This document shows, one piece after another, positions 34,178-46,730 of a stretch of 64,000 nt of DNA. Position numbers and translations under genes: made by a program. Below the pieces are notes generated by a model. It was not told where the DNA came from, did no database searches, and worked only from the letters and a program-made list of their open reading frames with translations. The stretch spans positions 620,001-684,000 of the forward strand of contig LSAX01000010.1 in NCBI GenBank assembly GCA_001557505.1, written 5' to 3'. Source of the DNA: Reticulascus tulasneorum (taxonomy: Eukaryota; Ascomycota; Sordariomycetes; Glomerellales; Reticulascaceae). Position 1 is the stretch's first letter; each line of letters opens with the position of its first letter.

Positions 34178-35393
34178 CTACTCCTCAAACTTGCCTCCAG
34201 TAAACGCCAACTCGCTCCTCTCCAACTTTTCCTTCAAGTACTCGTAGACGGTAAAGGTCACAGCTTGGCCGGGCGCGACGCGCATTATGCGTGGTGTTAT
34301 GCCCTTGTAGAAAGCATGGACACCTTCTTGCCTAAAGGGAGGTTAGTACGTTAAATCCAAGAGGGTGGCGGCGCAGTCATGGGAAGGCTGCAGGTGGGAA
34401 CCTACTTGAACATATCGGCCGCAATCTTCGTGATTCGACTCCAAGCGCTGGTCCCGAACGCCGCCGGGGTCTTTTGCAGCCTCGTCTTGATCGTATCAAT
34501 GGGCGCGTTGCTCAACGGTCCCATCGCACCACTGACGAGACCAATCAGGGTCGTCTGATAGCTCGGTAGGTTCGTCTTCTCAAACTCGGGCTGCCAGCGT
34601 TTGAGCAGCTCCTTGAAGTACGAATACGCAGTAAAGTTGACAGCCTGGTTGCTACCCTGCCGTAATGCAGTCAGGGACACGCCTCGGTAGATTGCGCCGA
34701 CACCTTCCTCCTTAATGACTGTGTACATTGCGTGGGCAGCGTTGCGATATTTCGGAATATCTAGCGGGTCGGCCATGCTGTGATGTTGGGCCTGTAGCCG
34801 GATCTTGATGACTTCCATTGGCGTCACGACTGCCACAGCTTCCGTCACGCCAGCTGCGAGACCGGCTGTTGAAAAGTCTCAGCTATTCAAGTCTATATTA
34901 AAGGATTCATGCGGAGGTATAACTTGCCGAGGAACGTCGCCCGTCCAGTAATTGCACCGGTTTCCTTGTCCGCCAGCCATCGCTTGTATGCTTCGAAACT
35001 GGAAAATCGGATCGCCATCTTCGGTACGATTCCCGTCATTACCGCCCCTAGACCCTTGTATAGGGCGAGTGGTGTTTCTTTCTTCACTATCTCGACACCC
35101 GTCTTGATGAATCCTCGTTTCGGTGCGCCGGGTTGTCTTGCTCGCCGGGACAGTTGCATTCGGACTTTGATTGTGTCTATGATTGTCAATTGGTCATGGT
35201 CTGACGTGGACAACAGAGTAAAGCTTACCTAGAGGATGGCACGCCAATGCCTCCATCATACCAGCTGCTCCACCGGCTAACATGCATTATGAGCTTACGA
35301 GGTCGATCCAGCGTCAGTTCTAGAATACGCACCGATCAGATTCGTCGCCACCGAGGGTGGCGCCTTGCCGTCCTGTTTTATGTTGGAAGCCAT
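34178..35393 (-). CDS. sfc1: Mitochondrial succinate/fumarate carrier
   Basis: Exons 35333-35393, 35229-35276, 34928-35176, 34406-34865 and 34178-34331 give 323 aa, with phase closing throughout. Three mitochondrial-carrier repeats are visible with Px(D/E)xx(K/R) signatures: PLDTIKVRMQ (split by intron 2), PMEVIKIRLQ and PIDTIKTRLQ. The matching GLYKG/IYRG/FYKG-type motifs follow each (LYKGLGAV, IYRGVSLTALRQG, FYKGITPRIMRVAPGQ). The overall sequence closely matches fungal Sfc1/Acr1, which exchanges cytosolic succinate for matrix fumarate and is needed for growth on C2 compounds. Intron 3 (34866-34927) is another GC-AG intron. It is transcribed towards twinfilin. Confidence 0.95.
34866..34927 (-). 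other. GC-AG intron in sfc1
   Basis: This 62-nt intron has donor CG|GCAAGT and acceptor CAACAG. Removing it rebuilds TFLAGLAAGVTEAV, conserved in the carrier; no GT site gives the required phase. Confidence 0.82.
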
Positions 35394-36624
35394 CGTCTTG
35401 ATACGCCGACTTTCTGCGCAGAGTAGCTCGAGTTGATATCAAGATGATGGGCCAGGGGATGAAAGATGTTCGTTCACGTTCTACAAGTATGGAAAGGTGC
35501 TCGTCGTAAACAATGGACTGGACATTGAGAAGAAAAAAAGAAAGAAGTTAAAAGGAGACGTCAGACCTACAAAGAAAACATCCTCGGTGCCCAGCACCAC
35601 AAAGCCACGGCAAAGCGCATGCAAATAAGGTGGCGTGTGGAGGGGGCACAAGCTTGCGATCGATGAGCCCAGATGACTCAAATCAGGTGCAACGACAAAA
35701 CATGGCCCACCACTCCCTTACACCCGCGGCTTTGGGAAGGGAAGAGTGGAGTGGAGCAGTCACCTTTGATCAACAGGCAAAGCCACAAGGCCGAGAGCTG
35801 ACCTTGTATCAAAAAGCCAGACTGGACTGGACGGTCCCAATTCGGCGCAGCGGAGACTAACTGCAAGCGTTCCTGGCATGGCCATCATTCGTTGATGGCG
35901 CCAGTTCCATTGGCTCGCTACAGGCGCTGTTGTCTGGCTCTGCCATATTGGATGGGCGAATGGAATTGGATCATCACCGAGCGCAGCCGCTCTCCCAATG
36001 GCCCTTGTTGGATTATTGTCGGTCGGCCTGTGATTCCCGGTGACGTATAATGTCCCAAACATTACCGACAGCAAGCCGAGCTTGTGATATTGCGGGGGAG
36101 ATGTGCCAGGGCTGATGAAGTGGGGCTCGGATGTTTCCGGTCTTTCATTTGGCTTCATCAAGCCCAATGAATTATTACCACGACTTTGCCGAGGTAGGAA
36201 GCGGCGAAGCTAAGGCCCGTTTCAGTGTTTGGTGGTCATACCATCTCCTTACGGGACTTCTTACCACTCAAAGCAAAAGCTTCAATTGAGCGAAAAGAAG
36301 GACTCGACTCAAATAGCATGTGATGGAAATTGTGCTTTTGATTGTAAGAACACACTGATGTGATGCGAAGCTAAGTAGCTTCTGGGAACCCGTGCACACC
36401 TAAACTCCTTTTCAAACTTGAACCTAAACACCGGAGCCTCAGATGATAAGCAACCCAAATATCCGCCCTGTTCCAATCCCCTGTCTATGTAGACTTCTAG
36501 ATCGTCTGAGAGAATGTGCAACAGAAATGCAATAGTTATCTATCACAACGCCAAATTTGAACCATGCCATGCCGTCTGGTACCGATACCAGTAAGTAGAG
36601 AAATCTCATCCCAAAGAGTGATAA
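35394..36624. other. Intergenic region
   Basis: sfc1 promoter side and sconB 3' side. A polypyrimidine-rich stretch on the minus strand (35481-35560) lies about 80-90 nt upstream of the sfc1 start. No gene was recognised. Confidence 0.5.
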
Positions 36625-39177
36625 TTAAGCAGGAGTGCCATATTCTTCGACCAAAGGCTCTTCTGCCTCGAAACTGTAGAGCCGAACCTCGCCATCTTCA
36701 CCTCCACTGGCCATGCGACTATCACTCAATCCGACGCAAGTGACCGGCCCCGCGTGGCCTGTGAAGCTTCGTTCACATTTGCCGGATCGTGGATCCCAGA
36801 TCTGGATATCCTTCGTCAGCTATCCTCTTTGTTCAAGTTCCAGTTGGAAACACTCACCTTCACCATTGAGTCATTGGCACCGGTGACCACCCGCAGAGAG
36901 TCACCGGCCAAACCCCATATTCCTTCAATGTGGCCAAAGGCCGTTCGCAGGCATTTGCCTGTGGCCGTCTCCCATAGTTTGATAGTGTTGTCAAGTGCTG
37001 CGCTCATGATATAGCGAGGAGGCAGTCTTCTTGACGGATCAGAAGTGAACATCGGACCATAGGCGTCACGATCTTCGCCTTCTATGGTGTGCTGATGTTC
37101 GTGGAAAGATGCGGACGCATGATGAGGCGTGGCAGACGGGGTATTGCTTCGACCGCTATGTACAGAGGCGGCATCGGCATTGTCCGGGACCCATGCCTCA
37201 TCAGGTTCGAAGTCGTCCGGCATCGGCAGGATTTGCTGAACTTGCCCAACGTGGCCTTCGTACGTTCTCAGACAGACCTTGTGTTGAAGGTCCCACAGCT
37301 TGATCGTGCAATCATCAGATGCTGAGAAGAGGGTTCCACTAGGCGAGTCGAGCCGGACCTGATTTACCCAGTCGCTATGTCCCCTGAGGCCGAAGGTTTC
37401 CTTGCTGTCGAACTGTTGTAGTGTTAGTATCATGAGAATGAACAAGGGTTGATAAGCTGAAGGGGTTGAAGTTTGGTTACGCACGTTGAAGAGCTTGATC
37501 GTGGTGTCAATGCTTCCAGATGCCAGGAATTTGCCGTCGAAGTCAACACTAATCACACCACCTGTATGGCATCGCAATTCGCTGAGACATTCTCCAGTCT
37601 GCCAGTTCCACACACGAATGGTGTTGTCGAGGCTGCCGCTAAAGAGCTTGTGCTCGTCGAACTGGAGGGCGCGAATTCCTACAAGTCCTCGACGTTAGTA
37701 TTGACCCCAGTGGCGTATTAATGAGACGGCCTACCCATGGTGTGACCTCGTAACGTCCGCAACTCCTTTCCAGTCTTGATGTCCCTTGAATTATCGTAAG
37801 CGGGGAGGTCAATACAATCAGATGAAATCGTCCTACCAGATTTTGATGGTAGCATCATAGCTTCCAGTAGCTAGTATCTTCTCGTCGAATTGTAGACAGG
37901 TGACTGGAAGTTGTCAGCCAACTCGTCGTCAAAATGCAGCGATAAGACTTACCACCATTGTTATGCCCTCGAAAGCTTTGGATTTTGCAGCGTCCGTACT
38001 TCCAGTTGGACCCAACCTTGAACCGCTCACGATACACTGCTTTCCATGGTCGAAACTTTCGCTCGGCTTCGGACTGGGCCCCAGACTTCAGCGATCCCGG
38101 CTCCGCTACTCCAGCGATGCAAGGTCGCTTCCGACTCTCATCTTCAACGCTTATCGCCCTCTTATTTGACCCACTGGTTGAGACAGTCTCGTCAGCGTCT
38201 TCCGCCGGCACATCGTGGTGGTGGTGGTTTGCGGCCGACTCCTGTTGCCTTGTCCAGTCTTGTAGTCTTTTTCTTTCCAACAAAGGCAACCCCCATCCGC
38301 AGGAGACACACTTCCGATTTAAATGTTGAGCCTGACGAGAACGGTTAGAAATCGGATATAAATTGCCGGGGTCGACATATACTTACACACATCCGGTGCC
38401 AAACAACGTCGTCGTCGGCCAGGTTCCGCCACCGCCGACTGACCTGTGCGGCTTTACATAAGGAGACTGTGTCAAGATACCTGAGGACCTTGTAGGATAT
38501 CTCGACAGGTAGAGCGGCGAGGAAGTCGATCTTCAGTTGTTCGTGCACTTCCCGAGATACTGTTGATAGTTGTGGGAAGCAGCATTGTGTGATAATACCC
38601 TGAAGCATCAAGTCGCGGTGCTTCGCAGGTGCGGCGGAGAATAGACTCCACACGTGTGTGATGGCTTGCTGATCTGCAGGTGGGAGCTTATCGAGTTCCT
38701 GAATGGCACAAAAAGTTAGCATGTCACTAGCCAAGACGACGACCGAGGACCACTCACACTTTGAATCATCACCATCTTCGACTCGTCTGCGGCACGGCGG
38801 CACTTCGCATCTGGTCTATGTCGGTAGCAAAACTTGCTGTTGGGGTCCTTCTCCTCCGAAGCCTGGGTCTCCGGCTTGCCGATAGGCGCATATATTTCGG
38901 GGATATGTTCTCTTAGGAACGGTGTTACTGTCTTGCCCACAAGCGTCGAGGACATATTCGCGGGCAGCCTCGAAGTGTCTTCTTCGTCCGGCCTCCTTCT
39001 GTCGCAGTTGTATCGAGAAGGCTGTTGCTTGCTCGCATCGTTGGGGCTCAAGGTCGACGAGGTTTTGAATGAGCGGTGGAGGGAAGAGGTCTCGTCATTC
39101 GCCCGTGCGACCAGGTCATTGTGCCTGGACGACGGTCGGCGGGTCTCGGACTGGGTTGACGTGCTTTGGCGGTCCAT
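36625..39177 (-). CDS. sconB: F-box/WD40 sulfur-metabolite-repression regulator (sconB/scon-2/MET30)
   Basis: Eight exons, 38758-39177, 38387-38698, 37953-38331, 37837-37903, 37735-37784, 37485-37678, 36858-37412 and 36625-36810, give 720 aa. The N terminus (about 1-100) is Ser/Arg-rich. The F-box lies at about residues 195-244 ([20 protein letters not shown] onward to [10 protein letters not shown]). [17 protein letters not shown] motif typical of sconB follows, then seven WD40 units from about residue 350. Examples are [48 protein letters not shown] and [17 protein letters not shown] long acidic insertion ([14 protein letters not shown]) separates two of the propeller blades. In fungi this is the substrate receptor of an SCF ubiquitin ligase that removes the MetR/CYS-3 activator when sulfur is plentiful. 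The 72-nt intron 37413-37484 is stop-free and in frame. Confidence 0.93.
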
Positions 39178-41375
39178 GGTAGTAATAAGTTTCAGTGACA
39201 GGCGTACAGGGTTAGATGGGTAAATCCTGCCATAGGGGGCGAACGCCCATGTCTGTTCTCGGTACAGAGTTCCGTTGGAGTGAGGTAAGCAGTGCTGCAG
39301 ATGGCGTGCTGGTAGGCGCAGTTTTGATACTTGGAACGAGCGAATCTCGCAATGTCGCGCAATCCCCTTGGACGGAGTTTTCCTTGGTCGGTGCGGGCTG
39401 CGGTGGGCTAAGATCTGACCGACCGACTATTACTCGGTGAGATTAGACTTTGTTCGCTGGCGATCGCTGACTGAATCCAGTGATGTGAAGCACGAGTGCG
39501 AGGGGGGATACGGCAATCCAGGCCGGTGTAATAAGGCGCGGGCAAATGAACTCTTCTTCATTCGGGGGGTGGGCACGAAAGCTCTGCCCTTGGTGGTTTG
39601 GTGCTTCGGGGCGAAAATGGCGTTATCACTTGACCAGGGGAGGCTGAACTGCGGGGGGAGGGGCGAGTTACCGCTTGTTAAGGCTGAACTTGGCGTCTCC
39701 CATCAGCAGTTGCAGTCTGGGAATCGATGCACAAGACCACGATGGGACCATGCAGTGGCTTCTCCTACACCCTTTGCGGACATGCTACGGGGTCAGCTTT
39801 GATCCAAACTTCGACAAGTGATAGATTCAAAACAGAGTTAGTGCAGGGCCCGACTTGAATTGCATGCCCATTGCAAGTCGTTGGCGCCGGTAAATTTTTG
39901 ATTAGAAGACATGCGCGCCAGTATGCTCACACCGAGAAAGTGGGCCATTCTGAGCATGTTTAACGCCTGTACTCCCCTAACAATTTCTGGTGGCGGCAGC
40001 GGTTTAACCGAACATGGCCCGGTGATGCCATCAGACTTGGCTCGGATTAGGTCATTTCGGGCCACAATTTGCTCCTCGTACTGCTGATTCAGGATTTACA
40101 GCTGCTTTCAAATTCCATTTACAACTGTCACGGAAGTGGAGGCAGAAGACCGTATCAGCACCATATGAATTGCTATGTATCCATCAACAAATTAGAAATC
40201 TCACAGCCGCCAAATTTAGGGCACTTTCAGACCATGTCGCATCTCGCAGGCGTTGTGTTGGTCGACCTGCCTAGCGTGGGGGTGTCAACTTGCTGGTTGG
40301 AATTGAAGATGCAGATATCTGCGTGGACCACCATCGACGCATGGGAAGGGATTTAAAACCAAGAAAAAAAGCCGCATTTCCCTAACCTGTTATCAAGGAC
40401 CGTGACGCAATGGCTATAGTGATTTACATAAATCCGCGGGTACCTGCAGTTAGGGAATTGCATATGCCCTTGGACTCTATGGCCACGGCGAAGATTCGGA
40501 ACCCAAGCAAAGCCCAGAACCCCCGCGGGATCATGACAACAACAGGACGAAATGAGTGGTAATTACGGACGTACCAATTAGTCAATTAACTCAATCCTTT
40601 TGAGCCCGAGATAAGCTTGCTAAGTCTGAATCATTTGACCAATTGCCACCAAAGTCATCCATCGTCGCCTGGTTTGGCATCGCAACTGCCGGAGCGCGCC
40701 GTCAACCGTCCCAGCCGCGCATGCATGAACATCCAATCTGGGCCTTTTCAGCCTCAAAGTCACACCCATATCGGTGAATCAACATAGACAGCAGAAAGCA
40801 TCCTGGATGTTTTAATTGAATATCTACGAGAGCTCCGATGGGAACTCATTACAACGAAGTATTTATCAAACATTCAGCTCCCAGTCATCAGGGTATGCGC
40901 CATGTCCCCACTTTTGCGAACTAGTTGTCGCCTCGTCTTCGCTAGTCTGCTAACACCACTCTGATCTTGGTCCAAATGGGTCTAGACGGTGACAGCGCGT
41001 GAGCGCCTCGCTCTTAGCTCAACGTCGGGCCGGCCACCGACACCCACCGACACCCACCGACGCCCACCAACGTACACCGATGTCCGCCGACGTCCGCCGA
41101 CATCCGTCTTGATGCCGGCGAAGATTTCAACGTATCTGCTGATTAAGGTACTCGAGGAATCTCCACGGAGTCCACTCAGATGCGTCTCTTGATAGCAGGG
41201 CCCCACGTAATCGATGCTTATCGCCCCCTCAAGCTGTCGTTACTCATCAGAATTCTAATTGGTATGGTTTGGGTCACTTCATGATTCTGCGGGGTATAAT
41301 AGCTCTACTACTTGTGTGCCGAGATTATCTCCAATTCATAAACTCTGCCCTCTAGTTTAACATTCCAAAGTGACA
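39178..41375. other. Divergent intergenic region, includes 10-bp minisatellite
   Basis: About 2.2 kb between sconB (-) and the phosphatase-like gene (+). No convincing gene was seen. Homology-free open frames are present (for example 39437-39802), and a short tandem repeat lies at 41031-41100. Confidence 0.45.
41031..41100. repeat. Degenerate 10-bp minisatellite, seven units
   Basis: Units resembling CACCCACCGA are repeated seven times. Identical central copies are flanked by diverged ones (CGTACACCGA, TGTCCGCCGA). Confidence 0.8.
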
Positions 41376-42856
41376 ATGTATTTCAAAACTTTGGCCATCA
41401 TCGGCTGTTTGTCCGGCGTCGCGGTGGCTGAGACCGTCCATGGTGTTGTTGTATTCAGTCGTCATGGCGATCGTACGTTACTTCTAGAGGAGAGATAGTT
41501 ATCCTGACAGCTGATCTTGTCTCAGGGACCACTAAGCACTATGGTGCTCAGGCTCTGACAAGTCTCGGTGCTGAGCAGAACTTCCAGGTGGGTAGCGATT
41601 ACCGTAGCCGTTACCTGTCTTCCGGCTCGCCGAATCGGATCCTCAACATCTCGGAGTTCAGTTACGTCTCTTCGCAAGTGTACGCCAGCGCCCCAGACCA
41701 GGGCATTCTGCTCAACACCGCCACTGCTTTTCTGCAGGGCTTGTACCCGCCATTGGTTGATCTGAATCCTGAAGTCTCGAGTCAGACGCTCAACAATGGC
41801 AGCAACAGCACTAGTCCACTCAATGGCTACCAGTACGTGCTGCTGCACGGTGAGAACAAGGACTCTCCGGATACCATCTGGATCAAAGGCGACGAGGACT
41901 GTCCCGTTGTGATCGAAGCGTCACAGTCCTTCGAGGAGAGCTCAGACTACATAGCTCATGTGAGCACAACCAAGGACTTCTACCGAGGCTTCTACGATGT
42001 CCTAGAGAGCGTTTATGACTACAAGACTCCAGAAAACATGACTTACGCGAAAGCCTACGACATTTTCGACCTGATCAATGTTGCACGAATCCACAACAGC
42101 ACCTCACTCGCTCGCAACGTGACAGACGAGGAGCTATTCCAGCTGCGTACCTTGGCCGATAGCGCCGAGTTTGGCTACAACTACAATAACTCCCAGCCCC
42201 AGCGGTCGATCCATGCCCAGACCTTGTCGGGTGCTATCCTAACCCAACTGAACCAGACCATCTCATCCAAAGGCAAGCTCAAGTTCTCGCTGCTGGCTGG
42301 TAGTTACGATACCATGATGGCCTTCTTCGGGCTGGCGAATTTGACAAGTGTATCCACCAACTTCTTCGGCCTGCCAGGTTATGCGTCCACCATGACGTTC
42401 GAGCTGTTCAGCGCGGACACCGACTCATTCCCAGGCGACGTAAACGCAGATATGCGTGTCCGGTTCCTTTTCCGCAACAGCACCTCAGACGAGCTCACGG
42501 CATTTTCTTTGTTCGGCACTGGGGAAGACTCGCTCTCGTGGCCAGAGTTCGTGACTCAAATGCAAGAACGGGCTATCACCAGTGCTGCTCAGTGGTGCGA
42601 TATTTGCTCTAGCAAAGTGTCCTTCTGTGCTGCCTACCAAGACAAAGACAGCAGCAGCAGCAGCGGCTCTGGAATTTCGAATGCTGTGGCTGGTGTCATC
42701 GGTGCCATGGTCACTCTCGGTGTTGTAGCGATCCTAGGGGCCCTTGCATTCATGCTCCTGAGGAAGCGTCGCGGCACTGGATCGGGGACCAGTGACGCAT
42801 CACATGCTGAGAAGACAAGTCTGCGCAGTGGGAGTGACGTCGCGGTTCCTAAGTAG
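41376..42856 (+). CDS. Histidine acid phosphatase-fold membrane protein, catalytic His replaced
   Basis: Exons 41376-41472 and 41526-42856 give 475 aa. A signal peptide spans residues 1-18 (MYFKTLAIIGCLSGVAVA). The branch-2 histidine-phosphatase motif RHGDR is at residues 29-33, its last Arg completed across the intron. The second motif, normally HD, reads GSYDTMMAFFGL with Tyr293-Asp294, so the conserved His is missing. Many NxS/T sites and Cys residues (WCDICSSKVSFC) fit an extracellular domain. Residues about 375-390 are poly-Ser/Gly. One transmembrane helix (about 395-425) is followed by a basic stop-transfer RKRRG and a short cytosolic tail. This is a type I membrane protein. It may be a weak phosphatase or a non-catalytic surface protein; the Tyr change is seen directly, its effect is inference. 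Confidence 0.88.
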
Positions 42857-44088
42857 GCTTCCTTGGGTCCATGCAAGGGGAATACATTGCTAGAAAGTTT
42901 GGACACCACGTTCACAAAGGGGAGCGTTCGAAAGTTGCGAGGCGGTAGACTAGAGGCCACCCAATTTGAGGAGCTTGGCCAATTGGAGAATTAGTGTGAG
43001 AAGAGCCGGCAAGTACGAAGTAGCGAAATGTTTTATACACCCGGTCGTTCCTCAAATAAAATATTTTCAAGCATGGTAACATCGTCTTGTGTTCGGGGCG
43101 AAGCCAGAGGCCGCCGCTAATCGCAGCAAGAATTGCCATGTCACTTTCTGCCGCAATTCGGCCCCAGAGGCCTCTTTTACGACTGAAAATTATCAGCAAT
43201 ACTTGGTACAGTCACAGCGTGTTTTATCCCTGTGGCTATTCTTAAATCACGATGTTCGATATCCCAGACTTCCAAGGATATGAATCGGCCCCCAAACCCC
43301 CATGCATGGACGGGTTGCGCATATTGACCAATAACGCCCTACAGCCCTGCGCCCTCATGCCGCCAGATCTGCGCCCCCTGGCCCCCCGAAACTCGGACGA
43401 GTTGGTCGGAGCGGGCGAAAGGAGTGCCACAGGCGCCATACTCGGCCCTTAAATCTTCTGGATGCCAAATGGAACTCATTTGGGCATCAGCACTAGCGTG
43501 AGTCTATCTCGCACCGCCCGTACGAATACCTTATCTTGTGCCCTCGCCAAAAATAAGGTTCCAAATGCTGGGTCGGCTTCAGCCACCAAATCTCATGGGA
43601 TGGATCGTCCAATCAGACAGTGTCATTTCGCAACCCAGGACAGCGGTATAAATCTGCGGCGGCCGACTTCACTAATAATCCCTAACATAGCGTATTTCCG
43701 CACTGTTGTATGGCGGCCGACTTGGCGTAGTTATCCTTGGTAAGGGGCAGTCGCGGAACCATGGCCGCCGCCATTCAACGCTGGATCATTGGGGGCGATG
43801 AAGATCGCGGGCGTTACTGGAATAACACGGACTGTAGCTGGACGTGATGGGACTCCTGGGAGTCCGGTAATTGCTACTGCGGCCGAGATATAATGGCGGC
43901 TGTTTCGCTCTACCCTCGTCACTGTCACTTCTCGTCCTTGTCATAGATCTCGTACGGAAGGCGACGATAATATTTCTTTGCGTATAATTCTTTTTTAGCA
44001 TTGCCGAGCGTTAGATTTATCTTCTTTCAATACCTTTGTCTTGGTTCTTCTTTTACTTCTTCATCGTCTTCTTCGGCCGATCCCTGCA
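42857..44088. other. Intergenic region
   Basis: About 1.2 kb without a recognised gene. The last 60 nt before the channel gene are pyrimidine-rich (TTCTTCTTTTACTTCTTC-type), as in many fungal core promoters. Confidence 0.5.
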
Positions 44089-46730
44089 ATGCAGGATCCC
44101 AGGCCTTCCAGCGGCCCATCAATCTACCGCAAGCCGGTAGGGAACCCTTTTGAGGAGGTTCCATTGCAAGGTCCAAACACCGTGCCTGGTGGAGGCCACC
44201 AATCCAACATGTCGAGCCCATCAACACCAGCGTTTACCACAGCTCAGGATGGCTCATATCGACCATCACAAGCTCCCCAGCCGCCACAGCAATCTGCGTG
44301 GACAGGCCCCAACTACAAGACCTACCAACAAGTCGAGGAATCACGGGAGACGAAAAGCGAGGAGTTAAGCCCCCGAATCACAGAGATGGGTCCACAGCTG
44401 CCGATGCCCAGGAAGGTCGCGGAGCACCATCGTCGACGATTGCTTTGGTGGGCGGTTCGATATTTCAGCGTCGTCATGGTCCTGTTCGTCGCTCTTCTGA
44501 TTCCCATTCTTATTTTCAAGAAAGATGCGGACGTGTCAGATGCGGACGACGAGACTGTCGAACAAAAGCAATATCGCAACCTGATCGTTTGGCTCTTCTT
44601 GTGGCTCGAGATTACTTGGGTCGGTGCCGTGTTGTTCGACCTGTTTGCACTCTCGCTACCTTACCTCTTCAGATTTGTGGCCAGGCATGCCCTCCCTCCC
44701 ATTCGCCGTGTTGGGATTTTACATTGCTAACAGGCCGAAGATATGTCAATTCAGCCCATCAGAAATATTGGAGAACGATAAAGTTTATGCGGCGGCCTGT
44801 TTCATTCCTCGGGACAACCATCATCGCCTTCATCACATTCGCGCGAGTAAGGCTACAACTCATGTCTTCATTGCGTCCGAATCGAAGCTAACTGCTTAGT
44901 TTATCAATTTCAACGAAAACCTGGCGGTTAACTTTAACAAACAACCTGAAGACTTCAACTGGGATGATGCCATCGAAGACGTGCTTGAGCAGCTCAGCCT
45001 CTGGGTCTGCTTTTACTTCCTCGAGAAACTTCTCATCGCATATATTTCAATTCATTTCCACTACCGAGCCAACAACGGCAAGCTCGCTCATTCTAAGGAC
45101 ATGCACAATGCCCTCATCACTCTTTACGAGGCATCGTTGTACCTTCACCCCCTCAACTCTGGCTACTTCGAAGAGGAGGATACACTTATAAGAAATGCCA
45201 AAGGTGACGCTCACACATCTGGTCGTCTTCGTGTATCCAGCTACATGGCTAGACTTGGCATCGACGGCTACAAGCTTACGAGCCTCTTCGGGAACTTCGT
45301 CTCCGATGAACCCAAGGCTCACTGGCTCCGGCCGGCTTCGTCATACTCTACGATTGAGCGTGCTGTTGCCAATCCAAAGTCCGCCGCCGCCTTGGCCCGT
45401 CGAATTTGGACCTCGTTAGTTGTGCAGGGTAAGCAGGGCCTGAAAGCCGATGACATTGCCGAAGTCCTTGGACCATTCCGTAAGGAAGAGGCGAAAGCCA
45501 TTTTCAAGATCCTGGACGAGAATGAGACTGGCGATATCCAACTGGACGAGATGACTGGCATTGTCACCGAGGCTGGTACTATTCGACACCATATCTACAG
45601 GCAAATGCACGACATGGATCACTGTATCAATACTTTCGACTGGTTCTGCCTTCTCATTATTGCAGCAGTCATGCTTTTCTTTATCTGTAGGTTTCTCTCT
45701 AGGAACGTCAGGAAGGGTCACTGCTAACTTCCCTATAGTGGTCATATACGTGCCAACCATCAAACAAATACAGGAGATTCTTTCGTATCTAGCAATCGGT
45801 CTGTCGTTTGCACTCGGTCGCACCTTTCACCATCTCTTCACTGGAATTGTATTCGTCTTTTTCGATCATCCATACGATGTCGGCGATGTGGTATCGGTGT
45901 ACAACCCGAACTCGACGATTGCGACGCCCTGCACGGTAAAGAGGCAATCGTTACTTTACACGGTTTTCAAACGTCTCGACAACAACGCCGATATGCAAAT
46001 ATCCAATGAGCGGCTCTCGATGAAGCGCATTGAGAACTTCACTCGTTCAGGCATTAACCGCCAGGGTCTTTCGATGTTCGTCGATTTCCGTACTAGCTTC
46101 AAGGACATCATGCGTCTGCGAAAGGAACTTGAATCTTTCTTGGCGGAGAATGCCCGCGACTACGTCCCCGAAACCCTGGGTGTCAATGTCGTTAACCTGC
46201 ACGAGCTGAATAAAATGGAGCTGCGCATCGCTTTTACGCACAAGAGCAACTGGTCGGACGACAAGCTCCGCGCCCAGCGCAGCAACAGGTTCCACTGCGC
46301 GCTTGTCGCCGCCTGCCGCAAGATCCCACTATACAAACCCGGCGGCATGACGCCAGCACTCGGCGAGACTGGCTCGCCGATGTACACGGTACAGTTGAAC
46401 ACGCAGACCGAACTGGGGGAGAACGTAGCCAAGGAGAAGAACAGACGAGAAGGTCTGAGATGGGATTCGGCGAAAGAGGAAAAGCAGTTTGCGGCTCCGG
46501 AGGAAGCGGAGCATATGAATGAGGCTGATCTCGCAAAATTGGCAAAGGAGAAAGAGGACGCGGAGAAGGTGAAACAAGCAAAGGAGGCTGAGGAGGCAGC
46601 CTACGGTATGATGACGAGGATAACACCACCAGGGAAAAAGGACGCTGTTAGCACGGGCTTTGAGGCGGGCACCGCTACCGGATTGAGGATGAAATCGAAC
46701 TCCGGAGCGGATGTTATGCAATACCGCTAG
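44089..46730 (+). CDS. MscS-type mechanosensitive channel with EF-hand (Msy1/Msy2-like)
   Basis: Exons 44089-44684, 44741-44846, 44900-45686 and 45739-46730 give 826 aa. The hydrophilic N terminus (1-120) is Pro/Ser/Gln-rich. Several transmembrane helices follow (about 125-235, 255-310). A canonical EF-hand loop DENETGDIQLDE occurs near residue 440, then two helices (FDWFCLLIIAAVMLFFILVIYV and SYLAIGLSFALGRTFHHLF). The MscS beta domain reads FFDHPYDVGDVVSVYN. The C-terminal about 110 residues are Lys/Glu/Ala-rich. Fission-yeast Msy1/Msy2 of this type are endoplasmic-reticulum channels that regulate Ca2+ during hypo-osmotic swelling. Intron 1 (44685-44740) has a GC donor. The start is the first ATG after the pyrimidine tract. 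Confidence 0.93.
44685..44740 (+). other. GC-AG intron in the MscS channel gene
   Basis: Donor AG|GCATGC, branch-like TGCTAAC and acceptor CGAAG, 56 nt. It joins RFVAR to YVNSAHQKYW in frame. The only nearby GT donors give stops or an intron of 26 nt. Confidence 0.75.

Noticed and set aside
39437..39802. 121-codon plus-strand frame upstream of sconB
   Set aside because: Gly/Arg-rich without conserved features; the region is more likely promoter DNA.
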